Shown: positions 52,736 to 63,350 of the stretch, piece after piece
Numbering within the stretch: the stretch's first letter is position 1
Layout: the number at the start of each line of letters is the position of its first letter
Assembly: GCA_026168455.1 (NCBI GenBank)
Contig: CM047426.1
Location: 69,107,475-69,171,474, forward strand
Origin: Theocolax elegans
Taxonomy: Eukaryota > Arthropoda > Insecta > Hymenoptera > Cerocephalidae
Length of the DNA stretch: 64,000 nucleotides
Direction of reading: 5' to 3'
Program-made: the position numbers and the translations under genes
The notes under the pieces: model-generated
The model's input: only the letters and a program-made list of their open reading frames with translations
Told to the model about the DNA's origin: nothing
The model's database searches: none

Positions 52736-52849
52736 AAACATATAATATTTTAATTAAATTTTCAAATAAATAGAGAAACATCTGAAAAAATAATGTAAGG
52801 TATACAATAAGTAAACTTACATCCGCATTTATATCGCTCTGTTGTCTCT

Positions 52850-52856
52850 CATGAAG

Positions 52857-52921
<65 letters not shown>

Positions 52922-52935
52922 ACGTCTCTCCTCAC
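52850..52935. repeat. (CT)n microsatellite
   Basis: Long CT run. Arg/Glu repeat ORFs on the minus strand here come from it. Confidence 0.9.
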
Positions 52936-53270
52936 TCTCTTGATGTACTTCACGCTGACTCTCTCGCTCTTTCTCTTGATGTCTCCTTTCTATCTCTAGA
53001 TATAACACATGATGTCTCTCTCTTTCTCGACGCATTTATTCTTCTATTTCGCATTCATGATCGCTTTCGCTTTCTTTTGCCAAATATCATTTTCGCTCTC
53101 CTTTTCGTCTTTCAAGTTCTCTTTCACGCTGTCTCTCTCGTTCTCTCTCTGTACAGCTTTCTTCTCGTTCTCTCGTTTGTCGTTTTTTTTCTTCTCTTTC
53201 ACGTAGTCTCTTTTCTTCTATTTCACGCTGTCTCTCTTGTTCTTTCTCTTGTCGTCTCTTTTTTTCATTT

Positions 53271-53551
53271 TCACGCTGGTTCTTTCGTTCTCTTTCTTAT
53301 AAATATTTCTTCTCTAATTTCGTTCTCGAGTGCTTTTTGGTATCCACCATGACCTTTCTCTTCTTCTACACGTTTTTTTTCATTATTCATCTCTTCATTG
53401 CTTTGCAGATCGCTCTCTCCTTCGCTCTTTTCTAATTTTCGTCCATTTTTTTTGTTATCCAGTTGTTTTTCTCCATTCATTTTTCTTTCTTCTTTTCGGT
53501 CAAACTCATACAATTGTCTTTCAAGTACGTTTTCTTGTTCATCATTTTCCT
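53271..53551 (-). pseudogene. Charged exon-like segment upstream of BEN-like fragment
   Basis: Starts after a good acceptor (TTGCAG at 53,557-53,552) and reads about 90 codons rich in Glu, Lys and Asn (ENDEQENVLERQLYEF...). Probably a disordered linker exon of the same broken gene; low-complexity sequence follows. Confidence 0.3.
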
Positions 53552-53631
53552 GCAATTTGTTTTAATAAATAAAATCATATGCTAGTAACGTGACAGGCAA
53601 ATTATTTTAAATAATTAATTTTAAACAACTT

Positions 53632-53892
53632 TTATATAATTTTTAAGCAATAGTTTGTATTTATTTTTTCATCGGAATCATCAAATATAGTTCCAGTAAC
53701 AAGAAGCTGCTTATTTTTTCTTTTTTGAACTTCCGCTTTTTCCTCTTTTGTCATTTTATTCATTTTTGAATTTTGTTTCGTAACGTAAGCTAATTTTTTA
53801 TGTGTATTTTTATTTTTCATTAATATTTCGCCGTCAATGGTTACTCGAATGCAACTTAAATAATTCTTATCGTCCAAATCATGTAAAATCAA
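53632..53892 (-). pseudogene. Lys-rich exon-like segment
   Basis: 86-codon frame (LDDKNYLSCIRVTIDGEIL ... KKLAYVTKQ ... TGTIFDDSDE). It could be an early exon of the BEN-like gene; no convincing donor. Not recognised. Confidence 0.25.
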
Positions 53893-53899
53893 ATATATT

Positions 53900-54360
53900 A
53901 TATAACTTTTATATATTATATATTATTATTTAAGAATAAAAAAATACATAAATATTATTTCTTATCAAAAGGCTCGATAGAGCCTGACGCAAGTATAGGA
54001 GCGAGAGCCATTATATACAGCTAACTAGCCCTTCAAATTTTTACTTTTCTAACCGCTGCATTATTACATTACGTATTTGTGCTATTGGCCACGCATTACG
54101 TCCCTTATTTATTAATCTTTACTGTACAACAAGTTTTACACGAATTCAGTTACGCACAATCAAGAAAATTAATGCCAAAGATATTGCTTGCTGATTTCCT
54201 TTCCTCAATTTTCGTCTTTTCCCTTTTGATATATATAGTCAACTTCAAACAAAATGAGATAGAGATAGTATAGGAAATGCATGCGATAGAAAGAGAAACA
54301 ATGCTTTCCAGCCCGTGAGAGAGCGCGTACAGAGGTCCCACCTATTGGGATTGGCAGGCA
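53900..54360. other. Intergenic DNA
   Basis: Short hydrophobic ORFs on both strands with no supporting feature. Nothing recognised. Confidence 0.35.
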
Positions 54361-54361
54361 A

Positions 54362-54917
54362 ATGTTTAGACGTGGCAGCAAGAGGGAGCTACTGCTATTC
54401 TTAGCTGTCACACATTTTGTTTGGTTATTTACTTCTACCCTGTATGTATATACAAATTATGTCCGAGCAAACGATATCCGAGGCAAGACGAAACATTACA
54501 AATTAATCGCGAAAAACAGTTCAGATGTGGCTATAGGAATGTTAAACCGTTTGTATAAAGAAGAATTTGGATACCCGAGACGGTCGGGATTCGAGATTTT
54601 TTTCTGGTTCTGGTCAATTCTCCCGATCTCTCAAAATTTCGGCTTAATCAAGAAAATCAACTTTGTGTTTATCATGTAATAACGAACGAAAAGTTCGCTT
54701 ACATCAGTGAGTTAATAGCTACACAAAAGAAGCCATTCAAAAAAACGAGATCGTTTTTTGATAATTATACCAGAAAAGAACTTAAGCCAGTTCCTATTAA
54801 ATTGGTAAACAATTTAGGCATGAGATCGAGCAGCTGATGTCGAAGAAATCTACAAAGACTGATGCACATCATCAAATTTATAAAGAGTACGGATATAAAC
54901 ATAAACTATTCAATAAA
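54362..54917 (+). pseudogene. Unidentified exon-like coding segment
   Basis: Frame 54,362-54,679 includes IRGKTKHYKLIAKNSSDVA. From about 54,605 another frame runs SPDLSKFRLNQENQLCVYHV ... FFDNYTRKELKPVPIKL for 70 codons, then a third ends at a GTAAGT donor (54,918). Composition is coding-like but frames change twice, suggesting a decayed gene. Not recognised. Confidence 0.3.
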
Positions 54918-54929
54918 GTAAGTAACTTT

Positions 54930-55370
54930 ATCGTATATTTTTTTTGTTTTACAGTTTTTACTCAATTTAAACAATATTTCAATGAATAGTTAATAAAACA
55001 ATTTTTTATATTATTAGCATTCGCATATCAATGTTTTATGTATATTTGGTATTTAGCTTTGTATGTATCTTATTGTATCTTCAAAAAAAGTCTAACCTTA
55101 ATTAACATTGTATATATTTAATTGAAAGATAAGTAAGCATTGTAGATTTTTATACCATCGGAAATTGAAAAAGATGTCTTTCTATTTGCATTTTTCATGG
55201 ATAATAAACTAAAAGCATAAAGTCTCTATGTAATACATTTGTTATCTTCTAGAAATTTTTTTTTAATTTATAGCGTCTTTACATATTTTCAATAATAATT
55301 ATTTTCAAATGTATTTCTATTAGAGAATTGGCTTGGAAAGAATATTAGCCTTTCTTAAAAGATTTTGATG
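54930..55370. other. Intron-like or intergenic AT-rich DNA
   Basis: No coding signal. Confidence 0.35.
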
Positions 55371-55485
55371 GTATGAGGTGTGTTGAAGGTTTGGAGAAAT
55401 TGGAGGAATATATAAAAAAACAATTTCAAGAAAAATCAAAGCCAATTTTATCTTTAGAAGAAAGTTTCATAAATCTTTTCCAAAT
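55371..55485 (+). pseudogene. Unidentified exon-like segment
   Basis: About 38 codons (GMRCVEGLEKLEEYIKKQFQ ... LSLEESFINLFQM) ending at a possible donor (ATG|GTACAG). It may belong to the gene upstream or precede the dynein chain pseudogene. Confidence 0.3.
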
Positions 55486-55637
55486 GGTACAGTTTAGTTT
55501 AACGTCAAATTTGATATTAAAATTTTTTTTAATATTTCATATTAACAATTGAACATATTTTTTAGAACAATTCAAAAAAGGAAATAGATTTAGATACTTT
55601 CTGCGATAGATTTTAATCTTTTGTAATAGAATTTCAG

Positions 55638-56474
55638 TCAGGCTCTGCTCAAGAAGCTGAATGGAATAATACCACCAAAAGAATGGGAAGAAAATGGACA
55701 AGTTTGGAAACAACAGGTATTGTAAACTTAGTTACTTAAAAATAAGTAATATTAAAAATTAAAATATTTATGTAGATATCCAGTACACCAGCTACTAGGT
55801 TGGATGTGATTAACTTACAAGGATAGTTGAATATGAAATTAACTCAGCGACAAGCTAGAGAAACTGGTATTTGTCCTGTTTGAAGAGAACTTTACACTCA
55901 GTGTTTTGGTAAGATTTAATTTTATTGCTAAAATTAAAGTAAAATCAAATTTAATTGAAATTATTCATTTAATTTAAAGACGAAATTATAAGACAAGTTA
56001 CAATTAATTGTGCAGAGCGAGGACTTCTCTTGTTTAGAGTAAGGGATGAAATTCAAATGACAATAACTACTTACCAAACACTATATCAAAGTAGTATAGC
56101 CTCTGGAATGCGTAAAGCTTTACAGGTAACAAGGATATAATGCATATTTAAATTACAATTCAATTATTTTAAGTCTATCTATGATTTATATTCTATTCAT
56201 ACCATACTTACATATAAAAATATATTATTATGTTATAGGCTGAACAAGGTAAAGAAGACCTACTAGCAGCTGCCGATGAGCTTCGATTACAAAAATGTGA
56301 ACTTGAGAATCTCATAGCAGAGCTAAGACAAAAATTTGATCAAGCTGAACAAAGAGCTACAGAATTAAGAGAAGCAGAAGAGAAAAAGCATATGAAGGAA
56401 ATTCAATTTTTAAAAAAAACAAATCAACAGTCAAAGATAATGGTTAAATATATGTTATCGTTTATGATTATTTA
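55638..56474 (+). pseudogene. DNALI1: Axonemal dynein light intermediate chain, four exons, two stops
   Basis: Clear homologue of DNALI1/p28, an inner-arm dynein subunit of cilia and sperm tails. Exons: 55,638-55,716 (IPPKEWEENGQVWKQQ), 55,776-55,908 (SSTPATRLDVINLQ ... RQARETGICPV), 55,980-56,125 (IIRQVTINCAERGLLLFRVR), 56,239-56,474 (coiled coil ending KKHMKEIQFLKKTNQQ). All internal introns have GT/AG ends and correct phase. Two in-frame stops lie in the second exon: TAG at 55,824-55,826 (where EQ is expected) and TGA at 55,881-55,883 (an Arg codon, likely CGA to TGA). The N-terminus is missing and the last exon runs into non-homologous sequence. A dead copy of a gene that is expected elsewhere in the genome. 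Confidence 0.9.
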
Positions 56475-57492
56475 GAAATATAACATATTATTGCTTTTCA
56501 GATATAGCAGTCAGGCAAAACTTGAAATTTTAAAATATGTTAACAATATTGCTTATAACTTATTTTAAAATCTTGCCAATAAATAAGTACAAAATTGGTA
56601 ATCTTATAAACTCTTCAGATCATATAACTGTTTACCAATCAAAAATAATAATAAATTAAATAACAGATATAATAAAGATAACAAATTAAATGCAAGATTG
56701 AAAAATACAACACCTATGCCAAGCCGTATTATAAGGCAAAATGTGATGTAAAAGTGAAATGTTGAAAAGAAATGCTCATAAGCTATTATATAAATTCTAT
56801 TTTCGTACTGTTTTATACCAATTACCTATAAATATATTTCTGAAGAATTAGAACAAAGTTTTAAAATATAAGGAAAACTATAAATGCGATTTAATTTATT
56901 CTATGTTCTAATAATATAGAAATTTTATTAATGTATAAACAGTAACTGTGAATTATTAAAAAAAATATTTGATTGTAAACACAATAATAAAATATAAATT
57001 CATTATTTCTCAAATACATACAGTGTATACTTTTATTAACTTAATTGTATAATTTCTCCCTTAGTACAATTTTCCAAAAAAATGAAACATTAAGCTAACT
57101 GAGATAATATACATTTATGAAGAAGAAATTAAAACTTTTGTTTCATCGTTATTTAAAAAAAATCTTTTCTTGTAAAACTTCAACAAAAAACAAACCCTTA
57201 TAAAATCTCCAAATTGTCATTTGTCAGAAATTGTTTAAAGTATTTTGGATTTTTTGCTTAATCATCAAAAAATTAACAATTATCACATGTACTCTAATTT
57301 TGGCAGTAGACTGATGGTGATATTTGATATTAACAATATAGACAATGGACCATTCTTTTGATATTTATAAATTTCTTTAGGTTTCTATTAAACCAAAATA
57401 GAAGACATTTATTTTTAGATGAACAGTGGATTGGAAGCTTATATTATGAAACAGAAATAATAAATAATACTCTCATTTTATTTTTTATGCTA
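56475..57492. other. AT-rich intergenic DNA
   Basis: No gene or repeat match recognised. Confidence 0.4.
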
Positions 57493-58387
57493 TTATAAGA
57501 TTATCTGTGTATCAACAAGATGAACAATATATATTTTTTAAAGAAGGTTAAGAAGATACATTAATTGATAAAAATATTGATACAACATTGACATCATGGT
57601 TTAAATTGAACAAAGAAGACGAAAATGCAACGCAACATTTATATACTGAAATTCCTCATCATTACGTTTTTAACATAAAAAATAAAAAATGGACTAAAAG
57701 AAAACAATTTAATAAACCTATCATAAGTAGAATGTATTTCGTTAATCGGAATAAACGTAAAACATTTTTCCTACGACTACAATTATTACATGTACGTGGT
57801 GCAAAATCATTTGCGGATATACGAACTGTAAATGGTATTATTTACGATACATATGAAGATGCCTGTTTATCAAGAGGTATTGTTAGTACTGACGATGAAT
57901 GGGATAAATGTTTAGCAGAAGCTGCGGTATTCAAGTTCCCTAAATCCATGTGTCAACTATTTGCATTTATTCTTGCATTCCAAAAACCAATTAATTCCTT
58001 AGATTTATATAATAAACATAAAATTCATTTTATGGATCCAAAACTACCAAATATTGAAGGTGAAAAAAAAGCTTTGAATAATATTCAAACAATTTTTCAT
58101 TACATGGAATGAAATTAAATGATTTTCATAAACCCAATATAGATAATTATGAAATAAATGATTATGATAATAATGAATTAAATGCATATAATTATACTAA
58201 TACATTAGAAGCTTTGATAAGTTCTTTAACGATTAAACAAAAACAAATATATGATTTGGTCATCAATGCAACGATTAATAACATTGGCAGTAAATATTAT
58301 TTTATTGATGGACCTAGTGGGAGTGGTAAGAGTTATTTACATAATGTTATTATTACATATTTAATGTCAATGAATGTCTCTTTTTTA
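57493..58387 (+). pseudogene. Helitron-type helicase, part 1 (to Walker A)
   Basis: Starts in mid-protein (RLSVYQQDEQYIFFKEG, a stop near 57,549, then LTSWFKLNKEDENA). The main ORF 57,588-58,112 shows the typical pre-helicase block of Helitron RepHel proteins (HYVFNIKNKKWTKR, FFLRLQLLHVRGAKSFAD, RTVNG, EWDKCLAEA). A one-base shift near 58,110 leads to the PIF1 helicase start with Walker A GPSGSGKS at 58,310-58,333. The Rep (HUH) domain is absent. Interrupted at 58,388 by the Penelope element. Confidence 0.85.
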
Positions 58388-58440
58388 GGAGTAGTTTAGG
58401 TTTTCCTCGATATTGATGAACAAACCATATTTATTTATTT

Positions 58441-58478
58441 GGCGACGTTTCGATGGATATCCTCCATCCTCATCAGGC
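58441..58478 (-). ncRNA. Hammerhead ribozyme motif, left Penelope repeat
   Basis: Minus strand CCTGATGA, stem GATGGA...TCCATC, GAAAC, GTC, closed by GGC/GCC. This is the hammerhead core known from Penelope-like elements. Helix III is only AC/GT with no loop, so a dimeric form is more likely than a monomer. Confidence 0.75.
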
Positions 58479-58760
58479 TATACCTTTTTTTATTAAAAAA
58501 TGATTTCATTTTACAACATCTTTTTAACACAACAATTTTTACATATATAAATCGAAGTTACTTACTGTTTCGTCAATATATAGGTATACAACATTAACAG
58601 CATCTCTGATGCGTCGCTCTATAATTGAAAACAATGATTAAAATAACAAACGTTTAACAATTTTTGCACAGAGATTTTTTCACTAGTTGTAGTCTCCTTG
58701 TTCACTAATGTCCCAGAAGAATTGGTTCTTAAGGGTATTGAAAAAAGATACTATTTAATA

Positions 58761-59775
58761 CACTGAGAAAAATGCTATAATAAAATTTGCAACGTTTTTA
58801 ATAAAAATTACTATATTTTATAATAATCGGTGGATATATTTGCATTATGAAAAGTGTTATAATATTTTAAATAATCATTATTATTAGCATAATAAAAAGT
58901 ACCAAAAGATGAAGCAAAATTTATCAATTGAGTTTTATAAAAATTACTATGTTATATAGCAAAAATCAAGAAATATAAAAATTATAATTTAGTGAACGAA
59001 ATCTACTAGGTAACATAGTAAATTTTATTACGCAATATAGCAAAATTTGTGACTTTCATAGTAATACTTGATATATTTTTGTGTAAATGATAATTATTAC
59101 ATAATAAACAATATCTGAATATATTTTTACTATGTAATGTAGTAAAATTTCTTATTAAAAATAATAAAATTTGTCATGTCAATAATAAAATTGGTACATA
59201 GGGAAAATACACCATCTCTACATAACCTTAAGAATTTCAGTATAAGTATATTGTCATTAATTGCGGATAAATAAATTTCTTTTTTTACATTATCTTTACG
59301 GGGTAATGTTCAATCAATAAAAAATACATATGAGGGCGATTCGAATCAACCGGAATAAAATTATCCGGTGGCGCAGGCGGTAAGGTGCGGGACTTCTACT
59401 CGGAGGGTCGTCGGTTCGAACCTCCGTCTCGGACTTCGGGTTTTTTCTGATGATTTTCATAAATATTATTTATATGTATTTCAAATTGTAAATATAAAGT
59501 ATAAAATAATAATAAAATAAATGTATAACGGACGTTAAAATGTAAACAGATGAAAGTAGAAATTTATTTTTAATTCGACTCTTTCTCGAAATAATAAAAA
59601 TTACTATGTTTTCTAATAAAATTTGCTATGTCAACATAGTAAAATTTGTACATTTCAAATTTACTACAAAACATAGCAATTTTTATTAAAAGTACAATAT
59701 ATCCACCGATTACTATGTTTTATAGTAATTTTTATTAGAATTTTTAATAATTTTTATTACACATTTTTCTCAGTG
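58761..59775. mobile_element. Palindromic element U1 with one tRNA-like unit
   Basis: Ends CACTGAGAAAAATG / ACATTTTTCTCAGTG, flanked by TA on each side. Long arms with ATAATCGGTGGATATAT / ATATCCACCGATTAC. The TA duplication is confirmed because removing U1 plus one TA restores the RT frame. Ends resemble those of T. No transposase. Confidence 0.88.
59363..59432 (+). other. tRNA-like unit inside U1
   Basis: TGGCGCAGGCGGTAAGG (A-box-like, D stem GCGC/GTGC) and GGTTCGAACCTCC (B-box), with partial acceptor pairing TCCG/CGGA and TTTTTT at 59,441. T-stem and anticodon stem do not pair properly, so it is more like a tRNA-derived Pol III unit than a working tRNA. Confidence 0.6.
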
Positions 59776-60122
59776 TAAGAAAAATACATAATGTTTCTCT
59801 ACATGAATTAATTGAAGCAGTTAAATTTTTGATGTGCAACACTTACTTTGAATGGGATAATAAATATTATCAACAACTATATGGAAGTCCTATGGGCAGC
59901 CCGATAAGCCCGATTTTTGCTGATATTGTTATGATAGATTTGGAGCAATACCGTCTCACAAAATTAGATTTTATTCCACCGTTCTATTACAGATATGTGG
60001 ATGATACAATTATGTGTATTCCCGAAAATAAATTAACAAATGTAATTGAAGTTTTCAATAACTACCATGAGAAATTGCAGTTCACTCATGAAAAAGAGAA
60101 TAATGGTTATATAAGTTTTTAG

Positions 60123-60799
60123 AAGTATCACTAATAAGAAATGAAAATAGAAAAGTTATTACTAATTGGTATAGGAAAGATACCTTTTCAGGACGATTTT
60201 TACATTTTGAATCTAGTCATACAATACAGCAGAAGCGGGCTATGGTATATACGTTAGTGGACAAGGCAATTTGGTTAGCACATGAAAAATTTCATGGAAC
60301 CAATATTAAACTAGTCAAAGAATTTTTAAAAAATAATTGTTACCCAAAAAAGTTTATAAATCATAATGTAAGAAAAAGATTAGAGAAAATAAAATATAGT
60401 TCTAGTCATAATAATGTTCAAGTTAATAATAGAGCAGTAACTAATTATAAAGCAACTTTAAATATTCCTTTTATTCCTAAATTTTATGAAAAAATATCTG
60501 GTTCTATGAAAGACAAAGCTATCAAAGTTATACCTAAAATTTATAATAAAATTGATGGTGTTATTGTGAGGGGCAAAGATAATATAGACAAATTAACTAA
60601 AACTAATGTAGTGCATAAAATAAAAGATTGTAATGCTAGTTATGTGGGTGAAACAAAGAGACAAGTAAAATGTCATATTAAAGAACACAAAGTTAATATA
60701 AACAAAACTGAGTCGCACTATGTAATCAATGAGCATATGCTCGCATATGATCATTCGTTAGATTTTGACAACGTCAAAATACTTGATAAGTACTGAAAA
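60123..60799 (+). pseudogene. Penelope RT end and GIY-YIG-type endonuclease
   Basis: After a frame change the sequence continues RT-C-terminal residues, then ORF 60,242-60,796. Its last part (VVHKIKDCNASYVGETKRQV ... HIKEH ... SVxxDH-like YVINEHMLAYDHSLDF) matches the endonuclease end of Penelope-like elements, which nicks target DNA to prime reverse transcription. The Asn-Val-Lys-Ile tail ends at TGA 60,794-60,796 where homologues usually go on a little. Confidence 0.8.
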
Positions 60800-61649
60800 G
60801 AATTGGAAAAAACGAGTATTATCAGAAATAATCCACATAAATGTGCAACATAATGCGATCAATTGCAAAGACGATACTAGACATCTTAGCCAACATTTCA
60901 GTGACATTATCAACAGTATTAAATTAAAATCTAAATTATAATGTGTATCTCTCCCCTATGACATAACCTCAAATCAGTGTATATCGATCAGATATTTGGA
61001 TTAGGCGAGTGATTGACTTGCGTGTTGATCGATTCTTACTGCGCGTATTGTTCTTGAACGATGCGCGGCGCGGTAAATTCAAATATATATTTCTGGTTTT
61101 TTTAATTTCTTCTCATTTAGGTTCATAATTAAAAGATTCTTGACTATTATAAAAATTGTTTAGTTAATCTACTATATTTAAAAATTTAATAAAATACTTA
61201 ACTATTTAAATTTAATTATTAAAAATTTTTTATTACCAATTATTATTTGTTTCAACGGGAAAAAATTTTTTATGGAAATGGTAATTTTTATTTAGTCTTA
61301 TAAAATTTTTTTTTGAGTTGTCTTGTAAATAATCATAAATAATTTATTAATTTTTATTACTTATCAGTACACATAATGTACGTAATTTGAAGTTTCGCGC
61401 CTGTGGTGGGGTTGACTGTGTTGTCGATCTGATTAACATTGATCGCATAGGTGTCTCTGGAAACGGGAGACGTCAGATTTCTAATTTTTCAGTATTAATC
61501 GTCTGTGATATACATTGTTTAATTTATTTTAATATTTGACTGCCTTTTGCTTAATATGTGTGATTATGTGTTAATTTATTTTGTAATGTTCTTAAAGTAT
61601 TTATTTAAATTTCAATTTTTTGTGTTGATTATGGACACAACAATACGGG
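60800..61649 (+). other. Penelope 3' non-coding region
   Basis: AT-rich with a GC-richer patch near 61,000-61,080 and 61,385-61,480. No gene. Confidence 0.4.
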
Positions 61650-61865
61650 AAAGGTATGTTATATATAACCTCAATCTCTGTGCAAAAATTGTTAAACGAT
61701 TGTTATTTTAATCATTGTTTTCAATTATAGCGCGACGCATCAGAGATGCTGTTAATTTGTACACCTATATATTGACGAAACAGTAAGTAACTTAGATTTA
61801 TATATGTAAAAATTGTGTTAAAAAGATGTTGTAAAATGAAATCATTTTTTAATAAAAAAAGATAT

Positions 61866-61904
61866 GGCCTGATGAGGATGGAGGATATCCATCGAAACGT
61901 CGCC
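61866..61904 (+). ncRNA. Hammerhead ribozyme motif, right Penelope repeat
   Basis: Same 38-nt motif as the left repeat, now on the plus strand, i.e. the strand of the RT frame. Confidence 0.78.
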
Positions 61905-61969
61905 AAATAAATAAATATGGTTTGTTCATCAATATCGAGGAAAACCTAAACTACTCCTAGATACACTGC

Positions 61970-63141
61970 ATGGACGACAAAAAATCACTCAAGAATGTCA
62001 TCTCTTTTATCACAATGGCTTGGACTGGTATTGCTGCTAATTTATTAATTAATGGAAAAACTGTGCATAGTATATTTAAGTTACCGTTAAATATTAATGA
62101 ACAATCAACATGTAATATAGATCCTAATTCAAAATATGGTTCTTATTTAAAAAATATTAAAATTATAATTTGGAATGAAATATCAATGCATTCAAGGTAC
62201 GCTTTTGAAACAATTGATAAATTTTTTAGAGATGCATGTAAAAATGATCTTCCTTCTGGAGGAAAAGTTATCGTAACTTCTGGTGACTTTAGACAAACAC
62301 TACCAATAGTACCACATGGGAATAGAACTAAAATTATAGAAACTTGTGTTAAAAGAAGTTTATTATGGCAATATTTTTCAAAGTTGTCATTAACTGAAAA
62401 TTTAAGATTACAAACGCCAGACAATAGTTTTAAAAATTGGTTACTCGAAATAGGAGAGAATAAAAATTTGTCAAACTATGAATTACAACACAACGTTAAA
62501 GAAATACCAACACAATTTATTACATACATCCTATATCTCTATATCATCTAGCGATGATAGAGTTGAAAGTGATGTTACTGATACGTTAACAGAATCAATC
62601 CCAACTGAATTTTTAAATTCATTAACACCTAATGGATTACCTCCACATAAATTAATATTAAAATCGGTGCAATAGTTAGTTGTTTAAGAAATTTAGACAT
62701 CAACGGCGGGCTTTGTAACGGCACGAGAATGATGATCAAAGACATTAAGCAATATATTATTACAGTAGAAATCATTACAGGTAAAAATGCTGGCAAGATA
62801 GTATTATTACCACGTATTGATTTATTTCAATCAGTAGAAGAAATCCCTTTTCATATGGTAAGGAGACAGTTACCAATAAGACTTAGCTTTGCTGTGACTA
62901 TAAATAAAGCTCAAGGTCAATCATTTAACAAAGTTGGTTTATACTTATGCATACCTGTATTTAGCCATGGACAATTATACGTATCCTTATCGAGAACAAC
63001 ATCAAAGACTAATTTAAAAATATTTATAAATAATAAAAATGATGATAAAATAATAAACAATAAATATAAAAAACAAATTCTTCGTAAAAACACAAATGTT
63101 TATACAAAAAATATAGTTTACTCTGAAATATTTGAAAATTA
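61970..63141 (+). pseudogene. Helitron-type helicase, part 2 (PIF1 motifs after Walker A)
   Basis: Continues the protein interrupted at 58,388: WTGIAANLL, TVHSIFKLP, then Walker B region IIWNEISM, GGKVIVTSGDFRQTLPIV and SLTENLRL. Further frame changes near 62,500 and 62,670 lead to GLCNGTRM and the C-terminal PIF1 motifs LSFAVTINKAQGQSF and FSHGQLYVSLSRT (ORF 62,729-63,142). The catalytic Asp of Walker B is Asn (62,174-62,176), which would abolish ATP hydrolysis. No Helitron 3' hairpin-CTRR end was confirmed. Confidence 0.85.
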
Positions 63142-63224
63142 ATTCAAATATAAATAATATGATATATTGGCTGATTAATCGCCAACATAAAATATTATGT
63201 TTGTTGCATTTATTATGAATTAAG

Positions 63225-63350
63225 GATCGCTGCATCAGATAAGTTTTCTCTATTTAAATTGAAAATTTTATGTTTCAATTAATATTTTAATATGTAAAAA
63301 TAGTTACTTTGTGGTTTTTTTAATTTTCTTGTTTCAGGTTACGTCTTCAA
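63225..63350 (+). repeat. Dispersed repeat shared with 32,010-32,150
   Basis: See the entry at 32,010. Order of motifs is the same in both. Confidence 0.65.

Larger units (their letters stand above)
58688..60122 (+). pseudogene. Penelope reverse transcriptase, truncated and interrupted by U1
   Basis: First piece 58,690-58,760 matches RT motif A context (VSLFTNVPEEL). The frame is interrupted by U1 and resumes at 59,778 in the same frame once U1 and one TA are removed. The second piece contains GSPMGSPISPIFADIV and catalytic YVDDT (59,994-60,008). It stops at 60,120 soon after the thumb region. Upstream RT motifs are absent. Confidence 0.85.
58388..61957 (+). mobile_element. Penelope-like retroelement with inverted terminal repeats
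   Basis: Inverted repeats of about 300 bp (58,388-58,690 and about 61,650-61,957) begin and end with GGAGTAGTTTAGG / CCTAAACTACTCC. Between them on the plus strand lie RT and endonuclease frames. A 35-bp extension follows the right repeat, then ATGTC-like sequence resembling that before the insertion, a plausible diverged target duplication. The internal region starts in mid-RT, so the element is 5'-truncated. U1 is inserted in it. Confidence 0.85.

Noticed and set aside
52829..53035. Arg/Glu dipeptide-repeat protein
   Set aside because: Produced by the CT microsatellite; no independent coding evidence.
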